A stretch of DNA of 64,000 bases from Alphaproteobacteria bacterium (lineage in GTDB: Bacteria; Pseudomonadota; Alphaproteobacteria; Ferrovibrionales; Ferrovibrionaceae), in NCBI GenBank assembly GCA_947473805.1, contig CANJGB010000014.1, positions 1-64,000 on the forward strand, read 5' to 3'. The position numbers and the translations under genes were made by a program. How positions within the stretch are numbered: the first letter of the stretch is position 1; every line of letters begins with the position of its first letter. This document shows positions 51,268 to 60,531 of the stretch, piece after piece. The notes beneath the pieces were generated by a model. The model saw only the letters and a list, made by a program, of their open reading frames with translations, did no database searches and was not told the origin of the DNA.

Positions 51268-52203
51268 ATGACCATCGACGCCCAGCAACAGGCCGAAATC
51301 GACGCCCAGCGTGCGGAAACCTTCACCACCCGGCGGGCTACTGTCCCGGCGCTGGAAGAGGTCCTGTACCAGGCCATTCCGCTGCTCGACCATGGTTTCG
51401 TCCGGGTTGTCGATTATATGGGCGACGATTCCGCCGTCGTGCAGGCCGCCCGTGTGTCGTATGGCCGCGGCACCCGCAAGGTGTCCGACGACCGGGGCCT
51501 GATCAACTACCTGATGCGGCATCGCCACACCACGCCGTTCGAGATGTGCGAGATCAAGTTCCACGTGAAGCTGCCGATCTTCGTCGCGCGCCAGTGGATC
51601 CGTCACCGCACCGCCAGCGTGAACGAGTATTCGGCGCGCTACTCGATCCTCGACAATGAATTCTACATCCCCGCGCCCGAACAGCTCGCGGCCCAGTCCA
51701 GCGTCAACCGGCAGGGCCGGGGCGACGTGCTGGCCGGCGACGAGGCGAAGCGTGTGTTTGAACTGCTGAAGCGCGATGCCGAGCAGGCGTACGATTCCTA
51801 TGAGGAGATGCTCAACCTCAACAGCGACGGCACGGTCCGCGACCCGGCGCAGCAGGGCCTGGCGCGCGAACTGGCGCGTATGAACCTGACGTTGAACTTC
51901 TATACCCAGTGGTACTGGAAGACCGACCTCTACAATTTCATGCACTTCCTCGCGCTGCGTGCCGACAGTCATTCGCAGTATGAGATCCGCGTCTATGCGG
52001 ATGCGATGCTCGACATGCTGAAGCGCTGGGTGCCGCTGACCCACGCCGCCTTCATGGACTACCGTGTCGGCAGCACGGCGGTGTCCGCCAAGGGCATGGC
52101 GGTGGTGAAGCGCCTGCTGTCCGGCGAAAAGGTCGAACAGAAGGACAGCGGCCTGTCCGCCCGTGAGTGGCGCGAACTGATGGACTCGCTCGGCCGCGCC
52201 TAG
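51268..52203 (+). CDS. thyX: FAD-dependent thymidylate synthase ThyX
   Basis: 311 aa from the ATG at 51268. The signature [14 protein letters not shown] (112-125) is complete, with [18 protein letters not shown] before it. ThyX methylates dUMP using methylene-THF and FADH2. The C-terminal extension (about residues 260-311) is longer than in minimal ThyX but seen in alphaproteobacterial forms. Divergent from surA. Its stop overlaps the stop of the hydrolase gene by 4 bp, tail to tail. Confidence 0.95.
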   Translation: MTIDAQQQAEIDAQRAETFTTRRATVPALEEVLYQAIPLLDHGFVRVVDYMGDDSAVVQAARVSYGRGTRKVSDDRGLINYLMRHRHTTPFEMCEIKFHVKLPIFVARQWIRHRTASVNEYSARYSILDNEFYIPAPEQLAAQSSVNRQGRGDVLAGDEAKRVFELLKRDAEQAYDSYEEMLNLNSDGTVRDPAQQGLARELARMNLTLNFYTQWYWKTDLYNFMHFLALRADSHSQYEIRVYADAMLDMLKRWVPLTHAAFMDYRVGSTAVSAKGMAVVKRLLSGEKVEQKDSGLSAREWRELMDSLGRA

Positions 52204-53087
52204 CGGAACTTCCCGGCGATGAAGCGGCCGCCCTGCTCAATGGCGGCGCGGCCTTCGCCCAGCATCGGCGCCAGGCGGTGCCAGACGTGCGGCATGTCCG
52301 GCCATACGTCCAGCGTGACGCGCACGTCGCACTCTGCGGCGCGTTTTGCGAGCGCAACGCCTTCGTCCAGCAGAATTTCACCCGTGCCCACCTGGATCAG
52401 CAACGGCGGCAGGCCCTTCAGGTTGGCGAAGACGGGTGAGGCCAGCGGATCGCGCTTGTCGCGGGTGCCGAGATAGATCTCGACGCGCGATTTCAGCCGC
52501 TCCCGTGTCAGCAACAAATCGCGTGTGGCCAAGCGGGTGAGGGAATCCGCATCGCAGGTCAGGTCGCACCACGGCGAGATGGCGAGGCACGCCGCGGGCA
52601 TTGGCAGGCCGGCATCGCGCGCGGCCACCAGCATCGCGACCACCAGCCCGCCGCCGGCGGAATCGCCCGCCACTGCCAGCGAGGTCGGCGAGATGCCGCG
52701 GCCCAGCAGGTCGCGATAGGCGGCCACCGCGTCGTCCACCGCGGCGGGAAACGGATGTTCCGGGGCGAGGCGATAGTCGATGGCCACGACCCGCGCCGTC
52801 GCATGCCGGCCCAGTTCGCCGGTCAGGGTGCGATAGCCTTTTGCGTTGCCCAGCGCATAGGCGCCGCCGTGCAGGTACAGGACGGTCTGTCCGGCGGTCG
52901 CAGTGGGCGGCACGGTCCAGATCGCTGGCACGCCGCCGACCTTGTCGTCCTCGTAACTGATGTCTGCCGCCAGTGGCAGCGCGTCCGATGCCTTGTCGAA
53001 GGCGGCGCGCCCCTCCGCGACCGTGGTGCCGGTCGGCGGGTTGGCCTTGATCAGGCCGAGGATGCGTTCAAGTTCCTGCGCGCTCAT
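52200..53087 (-). CDS. Alpha/beta hydrolase, hormone-sensitive-lipase (HSL) type
   Basis: 295 aa from the ATG at 53087. Oxyanion motif [11 protein letters not shown] (73-76 HGGA), nucleophile Ser143 in [14 protein letters not shown] and the helix [23 protein letters not shown]-type carboxylesterases hydrolyse short-chain esters. Substrate unknown. Its start overlaps the NIPSNAP-like gene by 4 bp. Confidence 0.9.
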   Translation of the reverse strand: MSAQELERILGLIKANPPTGTTVAEGRAAFDKASDALPLAADISYEDDKVGGVPAIWTVPPTATAGQTVLYLHGGAYALGNAKGYRTLTGELGRHATARVVAIDYRLAPEHPFPAAVDDAVAAYRDLLGRGISPTSLAVAGDSAGGGLVVAMLVAARDAGLPMPAACLAISPWCDLTCDADSLTRLATRDLLLTRERLKSRVEIYLGTRDKRDPLASPVFANLKGLPPLLIQVGTGEILLDEGVALAKRAAECDVRVTLDVWPDMPHVWHRLAPMLGEGRAAIEQGGRFIAGKFR

Positions 53088-53419
53088 GGTGTTGTCCTGT
53101 AGGCGGGGGCAACCCAGTTGGGCCGGCGGCAGAACCTGGACTCGATCTTGTGGATCAGCGGCCCGTCTTTTTCGGTCAGCGCTTTCACTTTCTGCCAATC
53201 GGGCGAGTCCGCTATGCCGGCCAGTGTCTCTTTGCCAGTTTCGGCGTCCGGCCATTCCAGCACGTACCAGAAGCCGTCGCTCTCGTCTTCCGTCACCCAG
53301 AAATCGAGCATCTTCACGTTCAGCTTCTTGAACACGGGAATGACGTGAACCTTGAAGCGATCAATCATCGCCTGGTTCTTGCCCGGCAACGGCACATAGT
53401 GGCGCAGTTCGTGGATCAT
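53084..53419 (-). CDS. NIPSNAP-family protein
   Basis: 111 aa ferredoxin-like fold of the NIPSNAP family: IHELRHYVPLPGKNQAMIDR, FKVHVIPVFKKLNVKMLDFW and LEWPDAETGKETLAGIAD. Family role is unclear; some members accompany catabolic esterases. Its 4-bp overlap with the HSL-type hydrolase suggests shared expression. Upstream is the end of the MFS array, with a short gap. Confidence 0.82.
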   Translation of the reverse strand: MIHELRHYVPLPGKNQAMIDRFKVHVIPVFKKLNVKMLDFWVTEDESDGFWYVLEWPDAETGKETLAGIADSPDWQKVKALTEKDGPLIHKIESRFCRRPNWVAPAYRTTP

Positions 53420-53450
53420 TATTTTCCTCCCTCAATCGAGTGTAGCAAAC

Positions 53451-54659
53451 CTAGCCCGTCGATGGCGACCGCCTGACGAAGCGCCCCAGTGCCATCCAGC
53501 ATATGGCAGCAGAGGCGACGAAGCCGAGCTGGACCAGCGCAAATGTCACCAGTGTTTCCGGCGCCACGATGATCACGATCAGGGTCGCGACGATGGCGCC
53601 GCCGATCTGCATCGCGCCCAGCAGGCCCGTCGCCGCCCCGGCCATGCGCGGAAACACGTGAATCGCGCCGGCATTGATGTTGGGCGCGGAGAAGCCCTGG
53701 CCGAATGAGATCAGCGTCTGCGCCGCGACGAGAACGATCACGTTGACCGAGCCGAGGAACGCCGCCGCCGCGAACAGCCCCACGGCGGCGAGGCAGATGG
53801 CCAGGCCGACGCCGATCATCCGTTCCAGCCCGACGCGAACCGTAAGGCGGTTCGACACCAGGCTGCCGGGCAGGAAGCCCAACGCCGCCAGCGCCATGAT
53901 GGTGCCGAACTGCTCGGGTTTGATGCCCAGTTCGGTGTTGAACAGGACCGCGCCGTCGGCGACGAACAGGTACCAGGCGCCATAGGTCGCGGCCAGCGTG
54001 CCGGCAAAGGCGAGGAATGCGGGGCTGCCCAGCAGCGTGCGGTAATCCGCAATCATCGCCCCCAGCACGTTGCTCTGCACGCGCGTATCGGTGTTGGTCT
54101 CCGGAAACCGCAGCCACGCCCACAGGCCCAGCACCACCCCGGATCCGGCCATAACCCAGAACGTCGCGCGCCAGCCGAGATAGACATGGATATAGCCGCC
54201 GATGGCCGGCGCCATGATTGGCGCGACCGAGATCGCGAACATGACCAGCGACATGGCGCGCGCGCCCTCGGCCCGGCCATAGAGGTCGCGCACTACTGCG
54301 CGCGCCATGGTCATGCCGGCCGCCGCTCCGATGGCCTGGAAGACGCGGATGCCGATGAACAGGTCGATATTCGTGGTTACGGCCAGCGCGGTGCTGGCGA
54401 GCATCCACAGCGCGACGCCCCACAGCAGAACGCGCCGCCGGCCGAAATAGTCGCTGATCGGCCCGGCCATCAGCTGCCCCGCGACATTGCCGGCCAGAAA
54501 CGTGGCCAGCGATGCCTGGATGCGCCCGACGCTGGTGCCGAAGTCCACCGCCATGTCCGGTATTGCGGCAACGAAGATTGCCGCCGATGACAGGCTGACC
54601 CCGGCAATCAGCGTCGCCAGCAGCACGATGGCCCAAGGGCGGCTAGGCGCGGGCGTCAT
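53451..54659 (-). CDS. MFS multidrug exporter, Bcr/CflA type (array member 5, last)
   Basis: 402 aa, 12 predicted helices. Motif A in the first loop reads GPISDYFGRRRVLL, and the Bcr/CflA motif TMARAVVRDLYGRAEGARAM is intact, followed by APIMAPAIGGY. The second half has SNRLTVRVGLERMIGVGL. Bcr/CflA proteins export drugs, amino acids or small peptides by proton antiport. The ATG at 54659 overlaps the stop of the previous member by 4 bp (ATGA). Last gene of the purU-MFS run. Substrate unknown. Confidence 0.9.
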   Translation of the reverse strand: MTPAPSRPWAIVLLATLIAGVSLSSAAIFVAAIPDMAVDFGTSVGRIQASLATFLAGNVAGQLMAGPISDYFGRRRVLLWGVALWMLASTALAVTTNIDLFIGIRVFQAIGAAAGMTMARAVVRDLYGRAEGARAMSLVMFAISVAPIMAPAIGGYIHVYLGWRATFWVMAGSGVVLGLWAWLRFPETNTDTRVQSNVLGAMIADYRTLLGSPAFLAFAGTLAATYGAWYLFVADGAVLFNTELGIKPEQFGTIMALAALGFLPGSLVSNRLTVRVGLERMIGVGLAICLAAVGLFAAAAFLGSVNVIVLVAAQTLISFGQGFSAPNINAGAIHVFPRMAGAATGLLGAMQIGGAIVATLIVIIVAPETLVTFALVQLGFVASAAICWMALGRFVRRSPSTG

Positions 54660-55870
54660 GTGGCCGACCGCATGACGAACCGGCGCAGGCCGAACCAGCA
54701 GGCGCAGGCACCGACGGCATAGGCGGCGAGCAACAGGCCCAGCTTCACCGGCGTGTCGGGTGCGGCCAGCGACACCACGAAGGTCGCCACCGCGCCGGCC
54801 GAGACCTGCAGGAAACCCAGCAGCCCGCCGGCCGCACCCGCGCGCTCCGGCACCACGGCGACGGCGCCGACATTGATGTTCGGCGCCGCCATGCCATGGC
54901 CGATCACGATAACCAGCATGGGCGCTATTATCGCCGCGATGCCGACGATCCCGGACAAGGCCAGGGCGACGAACGCGATGGACCCGACAGCGAACAGGAC
55001 CACGCTGACATCGACCATCCGTTCCAGGCCGTGGCGCGTCACCAGACGGTTCGACAGGTTGGTGCCGATCAGGAATCCGACCGTCGCGCAGGCGAGGGTG
55101 GGGCCGTAATTCTCCGGTGCCAGGCCCAGTCCCTGGATCAGCAGCACCGGTCCGGTGACAGCGAAGCTGAAGTACGCGCCGTACATCATGATGTTGGTGC
55201 CGGCAAAGGCCAGAAAGGCCGGTTGCGCCAGCAGCACGCGATAATCCGCCATCATGCTGGCGAAAAGGCCGCGATCGACGGCGCGGGATGTGCTGGTCTC
55301 GGGAAAGCGGCGCCACGCCCACAGGCCCAGCACCACCGCGGACAGCGCCTGGTACCAGAAGATGGCGCGCCAGCCGAACAGGTAGTCGATATAGCCGCCT
55401 ATCACCGGCGCCACAATCGGTCCCGCCGACAGCACGATGATGACGGCCGACATGACCTTCGCGCCCTCGGTGCGGTCGTACAGGTCCAGCACCAGGCCGC
55501 GTGACAGGGTGAAGCCCACGGCCGCGCCGGTCGCCTGCACCAGGCGCGCCGCCAGCAGCGGCACGATGCTGCCCGACAGCGCCACGCCCAGGCTGCCGGC
55601 CAGCCACAGGCCAAGGCCGACGAACATCATGCGCCGCCGGCCGTAATAGTCGCTCAACCCCCCGATGGCCAATTGCCCGACCGCGTTGCCGACAAGGAAC
55701 AGGGTCAGTGCCAGCTGCACCATGCCGATGCCGGTGTTCAGTTCGCGCGCCATTTCCGGCAGGGCCGGCACGAACATCGACGCCGACATCGAGCCGATAC
55801 TGGCGATGGCCGTCGCCAGGATCATGATCGATCGCCGGCGCGTCCGTAGCGTGGGGTCCAGGGTCGTCAC
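54656..55870 (-). CDS. MFS multidrug exporter, Bcr/CflA type (array member 4, most divergent)
   Basis: 404 aa from a GTG at 55870 whose GTGA overlaps the TGA of the preceding gene; the only GTG start in the array. Motif A reads GGLSDYYGRRRMMF, and the normally RAVVRDLY motif is changed to SRGLVLDLYDRTEGAKVM. The last 40 residues include CWFGLRRF. Helix content and length match its neighbours. Overlaps the next gene by 4 bp. The altered motif is in the region that lines the N-domain, so the substrate may differ. Confidence 0.9.
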   Translation of the reverse strand: MTTLDPTLRTRRRSIMILATAIASIGSMSASMFVPALPEMARELNTGIGMVQLALTLFLVGNAVGQLAIGGLSDYYGRRRMMFVGLGLWLAGSLGVALSGSIVPLLAARLVQATGAAVGFTLSRGLVLDLYDRTEGAKVMSAVIIVLSAGPIVAPVIGGYIDYLFGWRAIFWYQALSAVVLGLWAWRRFPETSTSRAVDRGLFASMMADYRVLLAQPAFLAFAGTNIMMYGAYFSFAVTGPVLLIQGLGLAPENYGPTLACATVGFLIGTNLSNRLVTRHGLERMVDVSVVLFAVGSIAFVALALSGIVGIAAIIAPMLVIVIGHGMAAPNINVGAVAVVPERAGAAGGLLGFLQVSAGAVATFVVSLAAPDTPVKLGLLLAAYAVGACACWFGLRRFVMRSAT

Positions 55871-57072
55871 GCGTTGTTTGCCGGGCGGGCGAGGCGACGC
55901 ACGGCAAACCAGCTCAGCGGCACCGCCGCGCCTACCGCCAGCAGCAGCCAGCGGAACGTCGCGTCGTCGCGCGGCGCCAGCACGACCACCAGCAGGGTGG
56001 CGACGATGGTGCCGGTAATCTGCATGAAGCCCATCAGGCCGGCGGCCGCACCGGCCTTGTTGCGGATCGCGCTGACCGCACCGGCGGCAAGGTTCGGCGC
56101 CGCCAGCCCTTCGCCCAGCAGGATGATGAAATAGGCCGCGACGATGGCCGCCACCGTCACCGCATCGGCCAGCGTCGCCGCGAAGAACCACAACGTGCCG
56201 AGGAACGAGAAGCAGGCGCCCGCCCACACCATGACCTCGATGCCGCGCCGTACCGTCATCCGGTTCGAGATCACCGTGCCACACATGAAGCCCACCGTCG
56301 CCACCAGAAGCAGCGGGCCGTAATGCTCGGCGTGAACACCCAGGTTCTCGATCAGCAGTACCGGGCTGACCATGGCAAAGACGTATGACACGATGAACAC
56401 CATGGTCGAGGTGCCGGCATAGGCCAGGAAACCCTTGTGGGTCGCCAGCGCGCGGTAGTCCGTCATCGCACCCGCAAACGGATTGGCGGCGGTGCGCTGG
56501 TGCTTGTTGCTCTCGGGGAAGGAAAACCACGCCCACACCAAAGTCAGGCCCACCGACACGGCCGTAAAGGCGAAGATCGCGCGCCAGCCCAGATAGACCG
56601 CCAGATAACCGCCGGCGGTCGGTCCCAGGATTGGCCCCATGGAATAGGCCAGCACCATCAGCGACATCGCCTTGGCCGCTTCTTCGCGCTCGAACACGTC
56701 TCGCACAACGGCGCGGGCGACCGTCAGCGTTGCTGATACCCCCACCGCCTGGAACACCCGCGCCACCAGCAGCACCTCGATATTCGGCGTCAGCGCGATG
56801 ACGATGCTGGCGACGACAAGGATCGCCATGCCGGCCAGCACGACCCGCCGCCGGCCGAAATAGTCGCTGAGCGTCCCCATGGTCAGCTGGCCGATGGCAT
56901 TGCCGACAAGGTAGGTGGTGAAGGCCAGCTGGATGGCCTGGATCGGTGTGCCCAGCGATGTCGCCATTTGCGGCATGGCCGGCAGGAACATCATGCCGGC
57001 CGCCGTGCTGAACCCCGCGACGCAGGCCGCCATCACCAGGACGCGGCGTTTGCTCGGCAGGGGCGGGGTCAT
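55867..57072 (-). CDS. MFS multidrug exporter, Bcr/CflA type (array member 3)
   Basis: 401 aa. Motif A GTLSDYFGRRRVVL, signature VARAVVRDVFEREEAAKAMS, then GPILGPTAGGYLAVYLGWRA. The last segment ends WFAVRRLARPANNA. Starts at ATG 57072, overlapping the stop of member 2 by 4 bp. Same fold and length as the others, but with Phe-Glu-Arg-Glu in place of Tyr-Gly-Arg in the signature. Confidence 0.9.
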   Translation of the reverse strand: MTPPLPSKRRVLVMAACVAGFSTAAGMMFLPAMPQMATSLGTPIQAIQLAFTTYLVGNAIGQLTMGTLSDYFGRRRVVLAGMAILVVASIVIALTPNIEVLLVARVFQAVGVSATLTVARAVVRDVFEREEAAKAMSLMVLAYSMGPILGPTAGGYLAVYLGWRAIFAFTAVSVGLTLVWAWFSFPESNKHQRTAANPFAGAMTDYRALATHKGFLAYAGTSTMVFIVSYVFAMVSPVLLIENLGVHAEHYGPLLLVATVGFMCGTVISNRMTVRRGIEVMVWAGACFSFLGTLWFFAATLADAVTVAAIVAAYFIILLGEGLAAPNLAAGAVSAIRNKAGAAAGLMGFMQITGTIVATLLVVVLAPRDDATFRWLLLAVGAAVPLSWFAVRRLARPANNA

Positions 57073-58280
57073 GGCTTCGCGGGCCGTGTGCGCAGCACCA
57101 GCCAGCCGGCAATGGCCAGCGCGCTGAACGGGATCATGACCAGGCCGAAGTCCAGCGTGCTGCCGATCTCGAGGCGCGAGACAATGAAGGTGCCGACGCC
57201 CGCGCCGCCGATCTGCAGGAAGCCCAGCAGGCCCGCCGCCGTGCCGGCAATGCGCGGCATCACGCTGATCGCACCGGTTGCGAAATTGGGCGAGGCCAGG
57301 CCCTGGCCGGTCAGGGCGATGAGCATTGGCCCCAGCACCGCGACGATAGGGTTGACGCCCAGCAGCGACAGGACCGTCACCAGTGACGTGCCCAGCATGA
57401 ACATGCTGATGCCGATCATGATCATGCGCTCCAGCCCAACGCGCACCGTCAGCCGGTTCGACAGCGTGCTGCCCAGCACGAACCCGATTGTCGAGAGGAT
57501 CACCATCAGCCCGTATTCCTGCGCCGGCATGCCGTACACATGGATCAGCAGGACCGGCGCGGTCGCGACGAACACCCAGAACGCGGCGAAGGTCAGCATG
57601 TAGGTTATGCTGAACGACAGGAACGCGCGGTTGGTGATCAGCAGGCGATAGTCCGACAGCATGCCGCGCACCATGTTGGCCGGCACGTGCTGCGTCGTGT
57701 TTGTTTCCGGAAACGCGAACCACGCCCAGAGGGCCATGGCGCCGATGCTCAGCGCCGAAAACCAGAAGATCGCCCGCCAGTCGAAGAAGAAGATCAGATA
57801 GCCGCCGATCAGCGGCGCGACAATGGGCCCCAGCGACTGCGCCATCATGACAAGCGACATGGCGCGCGCGCCTTGCGCCCGGTCGAACAGGTCGCGCACC
57901 ACGGCGCGGCTGACCGTGATCATGGCCGAGGTGCCGACGGCCTGGATCAGCCGCATGGCCAGCAGCACGCCGATGCTGTCGGTCAGCGCGCAGCCGATAC
58001 TGGCGAAGATGATCATGGCCAGGCCCGATAGCAGCACGCGCCGCCTGCCAAAATAATCGCTGAGCGCGCCCATGGTCGGTTGGCCCGCCGCATTGCCGAA
58101 CAGGTAGGTGGTGATCGCCAACTGCACCATGCCGATGCTGGTGTTCAGCCCCTTGGCCATTTCCGGCATGGCCGGCACGAACATGACGCTGGCCGCCAGG
58201 CTGAACGAGGTGCCCAGCGCCGCGATGACCAGCACCGCGCGCTTGCGGCTGGGCGTGATCTGCAGGGCGGGCGTCGTCAT
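57069..58280 (-). CDS. MFS multidrug exporter, Bcr/CflA type (array member 2)
   Basis: 403 aa. Motif A GALSDYFGRRRVLL, signature VSRAVVRDLFDRAQGARAMS and GPIVAPLIGGYLIFFFDWRA. Starts at ATG 58280, overlapping the stop of member 1 by 4 bp. Its SNRLTVRVGLERMIMIG half-repeat is nearly the same as in member 5, showing the relationship. Confidence 0.9.
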   Translation of the reverse strand: MTTPALQITPSRKRAVLVIAALGTSFSLAASVMFVPAMPEMAKGLNTSIGMVQLAITTYLFGNAAGQPTMGALSDYFGRRRVLLSGLAMIIFASIGCALTDSIGVLLAMRLIQAVGTSAMITVSRAVVRDLFDRAQGARAMSLVMMAQSLGPIVAPLIGGYLIFFFDWRAIFWFSALSIGAMALWAWFAFPETNTTQHVPANMVRGMLSDYRLLITNRAFLSFSITYMLTFAAFWVFVATAPVLLIHVYGMPAQEYGLMVILSTIGFVLGSTLSNRLTVRVGLERMIMIGISMFMLGTSLVTVLSLLGVNPIVAVLGPMLIALTGQGLASPNFATGAISVMPRIAGTAAGLLGFLQIGGAGVGTFIVSRLEIGSTLDFGLVMIPFSALAIAGWLVLRTRPAKP

Positions 58281-59491
58281 GCCGACCGCACTGCGTGGCG
58301 GCGCAGCGACAACCACCAGCCAATGGCGGCCAGGCCGAACGCGAACAGCAGCACGCCGAACGAAATGGCGTCGCGTGGCGCCACGATGGCGGCAATGACG
58401 GTGGCGGTCGAGGCGCCGGCGATCTGCATGAAGCCCATCAGGCCCGACGCCGCGCCCGCCATGCCCGGCCGTACGCTGATTGCGCCGGTCGACAGGTTGG
58501 GCGAAGCCAGCCCTTGCGCGAGCAGGGCGGCGAACAAAGGCGCCAGCAGCGAAACGATGATGACCTTGGTGCTGGTGGCGTCGTGCAGCACGATGCCCGA
58601 CAGCAGGATCAGTCCGGTGGCCACCGCGAAGCCTGCCGTGCCCAGCGTGATCATCCGCTCGATCCGCACGCGCCCCGACAGCCGGTTCGACAACAGCGTC
58701 CCCAGCGTGAACCCGAGCGTCGGCAGCAGCATGATCGGACCGTAATGTTCCGACGGCACTTTCAGCGTTTCGATGAACAAAACCGGCGCCGCCACCGCAA
58801 ACACGAAGAAGCCCGAGAAGGTGATCATGTTGGTTACCGCATAGGCGAGGAAAGCGCGGTCGCGCAGCAACTGGCCATAGTCGATGAACATGCCGCGCAC
58901 GGGGTTTGCCTGCGCGCGCTGGGTCTGGTGGGTTTCCGGGAAGCCACGCCACGCCCACAGGCCCAGCAGGCCGACCGACAGCGCGCTGAACAGGAACACT
59001 GCCCGCCAGCCGAAGAAATGGTTCACATAGCCGCCAATGACCGGCGCGAGAATCGGTCCCAGCGAGAAGGCGAGGATCAGCATCGACATCGCCTTGGCAC
59101 CCGCCTCGCGGCCATACAGGTCACGCACCACGGCGCGTGCGGTCGACACGGTGGCCGAGGGGCCCAGCGCCTGCAGCACGCGCAAGGCCAGCAAGGTCTC
59201 CACATTGGGCGCGGCTGCGCAGGCGAGGCTTGCCAGCACCAGCAGCGTCACACCTGACAGCAGCACGACACGCCGGCCGAAATAATCGCTGAGCGGCCCC
59301 ATGGCCAGCTGGCCCACCGCGTTGCCGGTCATGAACGCGGTCAAGGCAAGCTGCACCAGGCTGACGCTGGTGTTGAGGCCCGCCGCAATGTCGATCATCG
59401 CCGGCAGGAAGATCATGGCCGACGCCATGCTGAAGGCGGTGATGCCGGCAGCCATGGCCAGCACGGCCCCCTTGCTGCCCTGTACCGGCAT
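58277..59491 (-). CDS. MFS multidrug exporter, Bcr/CflA type (array member 1, first)
   Basis: 404 aa. Motif A GPLSDYFGRRVVLL (Arg replaced by Val near the end), signature STARAVVRDLYGREAGAKAM and GPILAPVIGGYVNHFFGWRA. The ATG at 59491 follows the purU stop by only 5 bp with no terminator, so the whole array can be read from the purU promoter. First of five transporters. Confidence 0.9.
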   Translation of the reverse strand: MPVQGSKGAVLAMAAGITAFSMASAMIFLPAMIDIAAGLNTSVSLVQLALTAFMTGNAVGQLAMGPLSDYFGRRVVLLSGVTLLVLASLACAAAPNVETLLALRVLQALGPSATVSTARAVVRDLYGREAGAKAMSMLILAFSLGPILAPVIGGYVNHFFGWRAVFLFSALSVGLLGLWAWRGFPETHQTQRAQANPVRGMFIDYGQLLRDRAFLAYAVTNMITFSGFFVFAVAAPVLFIETLKVPSEHYGPIMLLPTLGFTLGTLLSNRLSGRVRIERMITLGTAGFAVATGLILLSGIVLHDATSTKVIIVSLLAPLFAALLAQGLASPNLSTGAISVRPGMAGAASGLMGFMQIAGASTATVIAAIVAPRDAISFGVLLFAFGLAAIGWWLSLRRHAVRSA

Positions 59492-59496
59492 CGCGG

Positions 59497-60351
59497 CTAT
59501 CGGAACACCACGGTGCGGTGGCCGTTCAGCAGCACCCGGTGCTCGATGTGGAAGCGCACCGCGCGCGCCAGCACGATGTTCTCGATGTCGCGGCCGATGG
59601 CAACCAGGTCGTCCACCGTCTGCGTATGGTCAACGCGCTCGACCTCCTGCTCGATGATCGGTCCTTCGTCCAGAGTGTCGGTCACGTAGTGCGCGGTGGC
59701 GCCGATCAGCTTGACGCCGCGTTCATGCGCCTGGCGATACGGCGCAGCGCCCTTGAAGCTGGGCAGGAACGAGTGGTGGATGTTGATCGCCCGCCCGGCG
59801 AAGCGCCGCGCCATGGCCGAGCTCAGCACCTGCATGTAGCGGGCGAGGATGACGAGGTCGATGCGCGCATCCTCGGCCAGTTTCGCGATGGCCGCTTCCT
59901 GTGCGGCGCGGTTGGTCGCGTCCACCGACAGGTGATGGAACGGAATGCCGTGCCAGTCCGCCAGCGGCTTGAGGTCGGCATGGTTCGACACGATGGCCGG
60001 TATCTCGACCGGCAATGTGCCGGCGCGGTGCCGGTACAGCAGGTCGTTCAGGCAGTGGTCGAACCTGGACACCAGGATCATCAGCCGCGCCTTGCGCCGG
60101 CCGTCATGCACCTGCCAGTCCATGTTGAACGGCCCGCCGACCGTCGCGGCGAACGCATCGCTCAGCGCCGGTGTCCAGTTGGTCTCGGCATCGAACACGG
60201 TGCGCATGAAGAAGCGCTTCGTGCCGGTATCGGCGAAATACGCCGCCTCGACGATGTTGATCCGCCGCGCGGCAAAGAACGTCGCCACGGCGGCGACAAT
60301 GCCGATGGTGTCGGGACAGGAAACGGTCAGGCAATGATGCGGGGCGGACAT
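59497..60351 (-). CDS. purU: Formyltetrahydrofolate deformylase PurU
   Basis: 284 aa from the ATG at 60351; an upstream TTG at 60366 is the alternative. N-terminal ACT domain (HCLTVSCPDTIGIVAAVATF), then a formyltransferase-type hydrolase domain with NHADLKPLADWHGIPFHHL and INIHHSFLPSFKGAAPYRQA, GATAHYVTDTLDEGPIIEQ. Hydrolyses 10-formyl-THF to formate and THF. Formate can serve PurT, also in this window. Followed by the five MFS genes with a 5-bp gap. Confidence 0.95.
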   Translation of the reverse strand: MSAPHHCLTVSCPDTIGIVAAVATFFAARRINIVEAAYFADTGTKRFFMRTVFDAETNWTPALSDAFAATVGGPFNMDWQVHDGRRKARLMILVSRFDHCLNDLLYRHRAGTLPVEIPAIVSNHADLKPLADWHGIPFHHLSVDATNRAAQEAAIAKLAEDARIDLVILARYMQVLSSAMARRFAGRAINIHHSFLPSFKGAAPYRQAHERGVKLIGATAHYVTDTLDEGPIIEQEVERVDHTQTVDDLVAIGRDIENIVLARAVRFHIEHRVLLNGHRTVVFR

Positions 60352-60441
60352 GGGAACCGGGGGCAATCAGGCGGGGAAAATGGCAAGGCCGCCGCGCACC
60401 CGCTGCCTGTCTCCGCCGGATGGGCAGGGCAGCCACCCCAC

Positions 60442-60458
60442 GCTTCGTCCGTCGAAGC
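60442..60458 (-). other. Hairpin in the purU leader
   Basis: GCTTCG (60442-60447) and CGAAGC (60453-60458) form a 6-bp stem with loop TCCGT, about 90 bp upstream of purU. Its position in the 5' leader of a folate-metabolism gene makes regulation possible, but the stem alone is weak evidence. No T tract. Confidence 0.35.
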
Positions 60459-60531
60459 ATAAGCGCGTTTCCGCCCCGGCCTCACACCCTGCTTAGCATG
60501 GGGCCCGGCCCCCTGTCGCCCGCTGCCGAGC

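Noticed and set aside
53451-59491. Longer frames (818-842 codons) through the MFS array
   Set aside because: They read through the upstream neighbour in another frame. The 4-bp-overlap starts give five proteins of 401-404 aa with intact motifs.
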